A stretch of DNA of 64,000 nucleotides, from assembly GCA_019752335.1 (NCBI GenBank), contig JAIEMJ010000030.1:150597-214596 (forward strand), in the 5' to 3' direction. The notes below the pieces were generated by a model, which worked only from the letters and a program-made list of their open reading frames with translations, was not told the origin of the DNA and searched no databases. Both the position numbers and the translations under genes were made by a program. Below, piece after piece: positions 61,919 to 64,000 of the stretch (position 1 is its first letter; every line of letters begins with the position of its first letter). The DNA comes from Bryobacteraceae bacterium (GTDB lineage: Bacteria > Acidobacteriota > Terriglobia > Bryobacterales > Bryobacteraceae).

Positions 61919-63265
61919 CTAGAGTTTTCCCGTCACCCGCGCAGCGACGCGACCGTTAGCCAACCGGATCCGCAGGTCGGCGCCGACTGCGACGTTGGCC
62001 GCGTGCTTCACGATGCCGGCCTCGCCTTCGACGATGGCATAGCCGCGCTCCAGAATCGCCAGCGGACTAAGGTGCTGCAACTGCCCGGCCAGGTGCGCGC
62101 GGCGGTGCTCGGCGCGGGTGAGGCCAGCCGTGACGAGTTCCTGCAAGCGGCGCGTGGCGGCATCGAGCCGGCGATGCGCTTCCGCGAAGCGCAGGCGGAG
62201 GTCCGTGCGGGCCAGCCGCGCTTCCAGCTTCTGATGCCGTTCGCGCCGGGCGAGCAGGTGGCGGCGGATGCGTTCGCGCAGCGCGGATTCCAGTTCGTCG
62301 GTGCGCTGTCCGTGGCGGCGCAGGCGGCGTTCGATGACGGCGCGCGCCCGGTCAATCCCTTGACGATTGAGCCTTTCGCTGGCTTGGGAGAGACGGTAGC
62401 GCAGGAGCCTTTCGAGGCGGCGATAGTCGGCGGCCAGCCGCTCCAGGAGTTCCTGGCGGGTGCCGATGACGAGTTCAGCGGCGGCGGAGGGGGTGGGGGC
62501 GCGCAGGTCGGCGACGAAGTCGGCGATGGTGAAGTCGGTTTCGTGGCCGACGGCGGAGATGATGGGGACGGCGCTTTCGAAGATGGCGCGCGCCACGATC
62601 TCTTCGTTGAAGGCCCAGAGGTCTTCAAGCGAACCGCCGCCCCGGCCCACGATCACGACGTCGGCCCAGCCGGAGCCGCTGAAGTAGCGCACGCCTTCGG
62701 CGATCTGCGCGGCTGCGCCCGGGCCCTGCACCTGGGCCGGATAGAGCCGGATGTGCAGTCCCGGAAAGCGGCGCGTCAACACGTTGAGCATGTCTTCAAT
62801 CACGGCGCCATCTGGCGAGGTGACCAACCCGATCCGGCGCGGATGCTTGGGCAAGGGCCGCTTGCGTTCCGTCGCGAAGAGGCCTTCGGCGGCGAGCTTC
62901 TGTTTTAGTTTTTCGAAAGCAAGCTGTAGGGCGCCCAGGCCTTGCGGCTCAATCGCCTCAACAATGAATTGATAGACGCCGCGCGGCTCATAGACGTCGA
63001 TGGAGCCGCGCGCCTGCACCAGTAAGCCGTCCTGCGGCTTTACCTTCAAGCGAAAGGCTGACCCCTTGAAGCACGCGCAGGAGATTTTCGCGCCGGCGTC
63101 TTTCAAAGAGAAATACCAGTGCCCGCTGCTGGCCAGCTTACATTCCGTCACTTCGCCGGTAATCCAGATGCCGGAGAAATTGCCTTGTAAGTGCTCGCGA
63201 ATTTCCTGAGTAACTTGGGTGACGGTCCGCGTGGCCGGCGTCCAGACGAGGGGCATCTGCATCAC
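61919..63265 (-). CDS. xseA: Exodeoxyribonuclease VII large subunit
   Basis: The 448-residue catalytic subunit of exonuclease VII, which degrades single-stranded DNA in both directions with XseB. An N-terminal OB-fold ('GIWITGEVTECKLASSGHWYFSLKDAGAKISCACF') is followed by the catalytic domain ('RRIGLVTSPDGAVIEDMLNVL', 'IVGRGGGSLEDLWAFNEE', 'PIISAVGHETDFTIADFVADLRAPTPSAAAE'), a long coiled coil and a beta tail ('ERGYAIV'). The start is GTG or the next ATG, right after the cupin stop. No xseB is adjacent here. A partial copy of its 3' half lies at 60897-61049. Confidence 0.96.
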   Translation of the reverse strand: MMQMPLVWTPATRTVTQVTQEIREHLQGNFSGIWITGEVTECKLASSGHWYFSLKDAGAKISCACFKGSAFRLKVKPQDGLLVQARGSIDVYEPRGVYQFIVEAIEPQGLGALQLAFEKLKQKLAAEGLFATERKRPLPKHPRRIGLVTSPDGAVIEDMLNVLTRRFPGLHIRLYPAQVQGPGAAAQIAEGVRYFSGSGWADVVIVGRGGGSLEDLWAFNEEIVARAIFESAVPIISAVGHETDFTIADFVADLRAPTPSAAAELVIGTRQELLERLAADYRRLERLLRYRLSQASERLNRQGIDRARAVIERRLRRHGQRTDELESALRERIRRHLLARRERHQKLEARLARTDLRLRFAEAHRRLDAATRRLQELVTAGLTRAEHRRAHLAGQLQHLSPLAILERGYAIVEGEAGIVKHAANVAVGADLRIRLANGRVAARVTGKL

Positions 63266-63616
63266 TTACTCATCCCGGTGGACAGTATCGGGCGCGAAGG
63301 CGGGCAGGCAGATGGCAATATACTCGGCGCCTTCGGGCGTGGAGTAACGAATCCACTCGCCCGCATGCGTCAGCACGGCTTGCCCGGCGGCGACATCGAG
63401 CACGCCGTCCCGGTGTTCGACGCGCATGAAGCCTTTGAGCACCAGCGTGTATTCGTCGAACTCCGGAGTTTGGCCCGGTTCGCTCCACCCGGCGGGGGAG
63501 CGCATGTGGGCGACGCTGAGTCGCGTGTCGCCGGTATTAACGCCGCCGACGTATTCGTCAATGATTTTATTGCCGGGCACGGGGATGCGCGCGGCTTGGG
63601 CGATCAGTTTAGGCAT
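63266..63616 (-). CDS. Cupin domain protein
   Basis: A 116-residue single-domain cupin. 'HMRSPAGWSEPGQTPEFDEYTLVLKGFMRVEHRDG' (motif 1) and 'GQAVLTHAGEWIRYSTPEGAEYIAI' (motif 2) form the beta-barrel. Motif 1 lacks the usual HxH pair, having E residues instead, so metal binding may be atypical. It overlaps the ketoacyl-ACP synthase gene by 8 bp and abuts xseA, so the three are one transcription unit. The substrate is unknown. Confidence 0.85.
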   Translation of the reverse strand: MPKLIAQAARIPVPGNKIIDEYVGGVNTGDTRLSVAHMRSPAGWSEPGQTPEFDEYTLVLKGFMRVEHRDGVLDVAAGQAVLTHAGEWIRYSTPEGAEYIAICLPAFAPDTVHRDE

Positions 63617-64000
63617 GCGTCTCTGTCAGGATAGCGCCCCAGTGGAAGCCGGCGCCAAAGGCGGCAAAGACGACCGGAGACGGCGGCACGCTTTCCGCCA
63701 GGCGCTCCGAAGCGGCAATCAGCATGGAGGCCGAGGAGGTATTGCCGTAGCGTCGAATATTCGAGTAAAACCGCCCGGGTTCCACGCCGAGGCTCTGGGC
63801 GACGCGGTCGATCAAATTCTGGTTCGCCTGGTGCATCAGGAAGAGCGGCACGTCGGCGGCGGTGCGGGAGTGGCGCGCGAGTACCGTCGTGATGGCGGCG
63901 GGAATCTTGCGCGAGGCCTGCATGATGACGGAGCGGCCATTCATGAAGAGCGGCTGGCCCGGCTCGAGTTTCAACTCTTCGGCGAAGGCGCCGTCGGTGC
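63609..64000 (-). CDS. Ketoacyl-ACP synthase III-like protein (C-terminal part, cut by window end)
   Basis: Only the last ~130 residues are inside the window; the gene starts beyond 64000. The visible part includes 'LFLMHQANQNLIDRVAQSLGVEP' with the catalytic His and 'YGNTSSASMLIA' with the catalytic Asn of FabH-like enzymes, plus 'VVFAAFGAGFHWGAILTE'. FabH condenses acetyl-CoA or another acyl-CoA with malonyl-ACP to start fatty acid or secondary metabolite chains. The nucleophile Cys is outside the window, so the exact subfamily cannot be told. Confidence 0.88.
   Translation of the reverse strand, partial: TDGAFAEELKLEPGQPLFMNGRSVIMQASRKIPAAITTVLARHSRTAADVPLFLMHQANQNLIDRVAQSLGVEPGRFYSNIRRYGNTSSASMLIAASERLAESVPPSPVVFAAFGAGFHWGAILTETHA

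Noticed and set aside
1-64000. tRNA, rRNA, prophage, intact insertion sequences or CRISPR arrays
   Set aside because: I looked for cloverleaf-like segments, transposase or integrase motifs and regularly spaced repeats and found none I could support. A covariance-model scan would be needed to exclude tRNAs.

Overview
The window reads as high-GC, gene-dense chromosome of an Acidobacteriota, most likely of the Bryobacterales/Solibacter group. The grounds are a TIGR03437-type C-terminal domain behind an NHL-repeat protein, a VWFA-related acidobacterial protein with a DVSGSM MIDAS motif, two very large Oar-type TonB-dependent receptors with carboxypeptidase-like N-terminal domains, a DUF1592/DUF1552 pair, a DUF1080 protein and many secreted hydrolases. 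This placement comes from recognising families by eye, not from any search.

Layout. 1-8.4 kb (+): a proline-rich zinc-finger protein, a TPR protein, a class C beta-lactamase-fold hydrolase, a PIG-L deacetylase and an APC permease. 8.4-12.1 kb (-): the conserved phoH-ybeY-corC-era block. 12.2-19.9 kb: a secreted matrixin protease, the NHL protein, an alkaline phosphatase, an OxyR-type regulator and a HAD phosphatase. 20.0-21.8 kb (-): an Rrf2 regulator overlapping a secreted CxxCH protein. 22-26.9 kb: carboxylesterase, amidohydrolase and GH88/105-like enzymes, with diverged repeats around the esterase. 26.9-30.5 kb: the DUF1592/DUF1552 pair. 30.5-33.4 kb: a YefM/YoeB-like module directly behind thrC, then a two-domain VOC protein. 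33.4-36.2 kb: unrecognised HEAT-like and small Cys-rich proteins, one behind a sigma-E-like promoter. 36.2-36.5 kb: a nested inverted-repeat element. 36.5-42.5 kb: rlmN, a methyltransferase, a DUF1080 protein, a PiT transporter and a beta-propeller protein. 42.5-46.3 kb (-): a five-gene envelope cluster of unknown purpose containing a TonB C-terminal domain. 46.3-48 kb: CoA-transferase and MaoC. 48-57.3 kb: two Oar-like receptors around a DUF418 membrane protein, then the VWA protein. 57.3-60.1 kb: selB, a LysE exporter and a small zincin. 60.1-61.8 kb: a Doc module, a fragment of xseA and a BrnTA module with a broken toxin. 61.9-64 kb (-): xseA, a cupin and the C-terminal part of a ketoacyl-ACP synthase III.

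The most informative signals are the decayed toxin-antitoxin modules (BrnT with a nonsense codon and a frameshift; YoeB lacking a nine-residue loop), an xseA fragment bracketing BrnTA, REP-like palindromes in two convergent gaps (one pair arranged like a REPIN, one apparently split by a MITE-like insertion), a sigma-E-type promoter ahead of a membrane zinc-ribbon protein, and a dyad at the Rrf2 promoter. I saw no rRNA, tRNA, CRISPR array, intact transposase or prophage. No single complete new system is demonstrated. The best candidates for one are the 42.5-46.3 kb envelope cluster and the 33.4-36.2 kb cluster.
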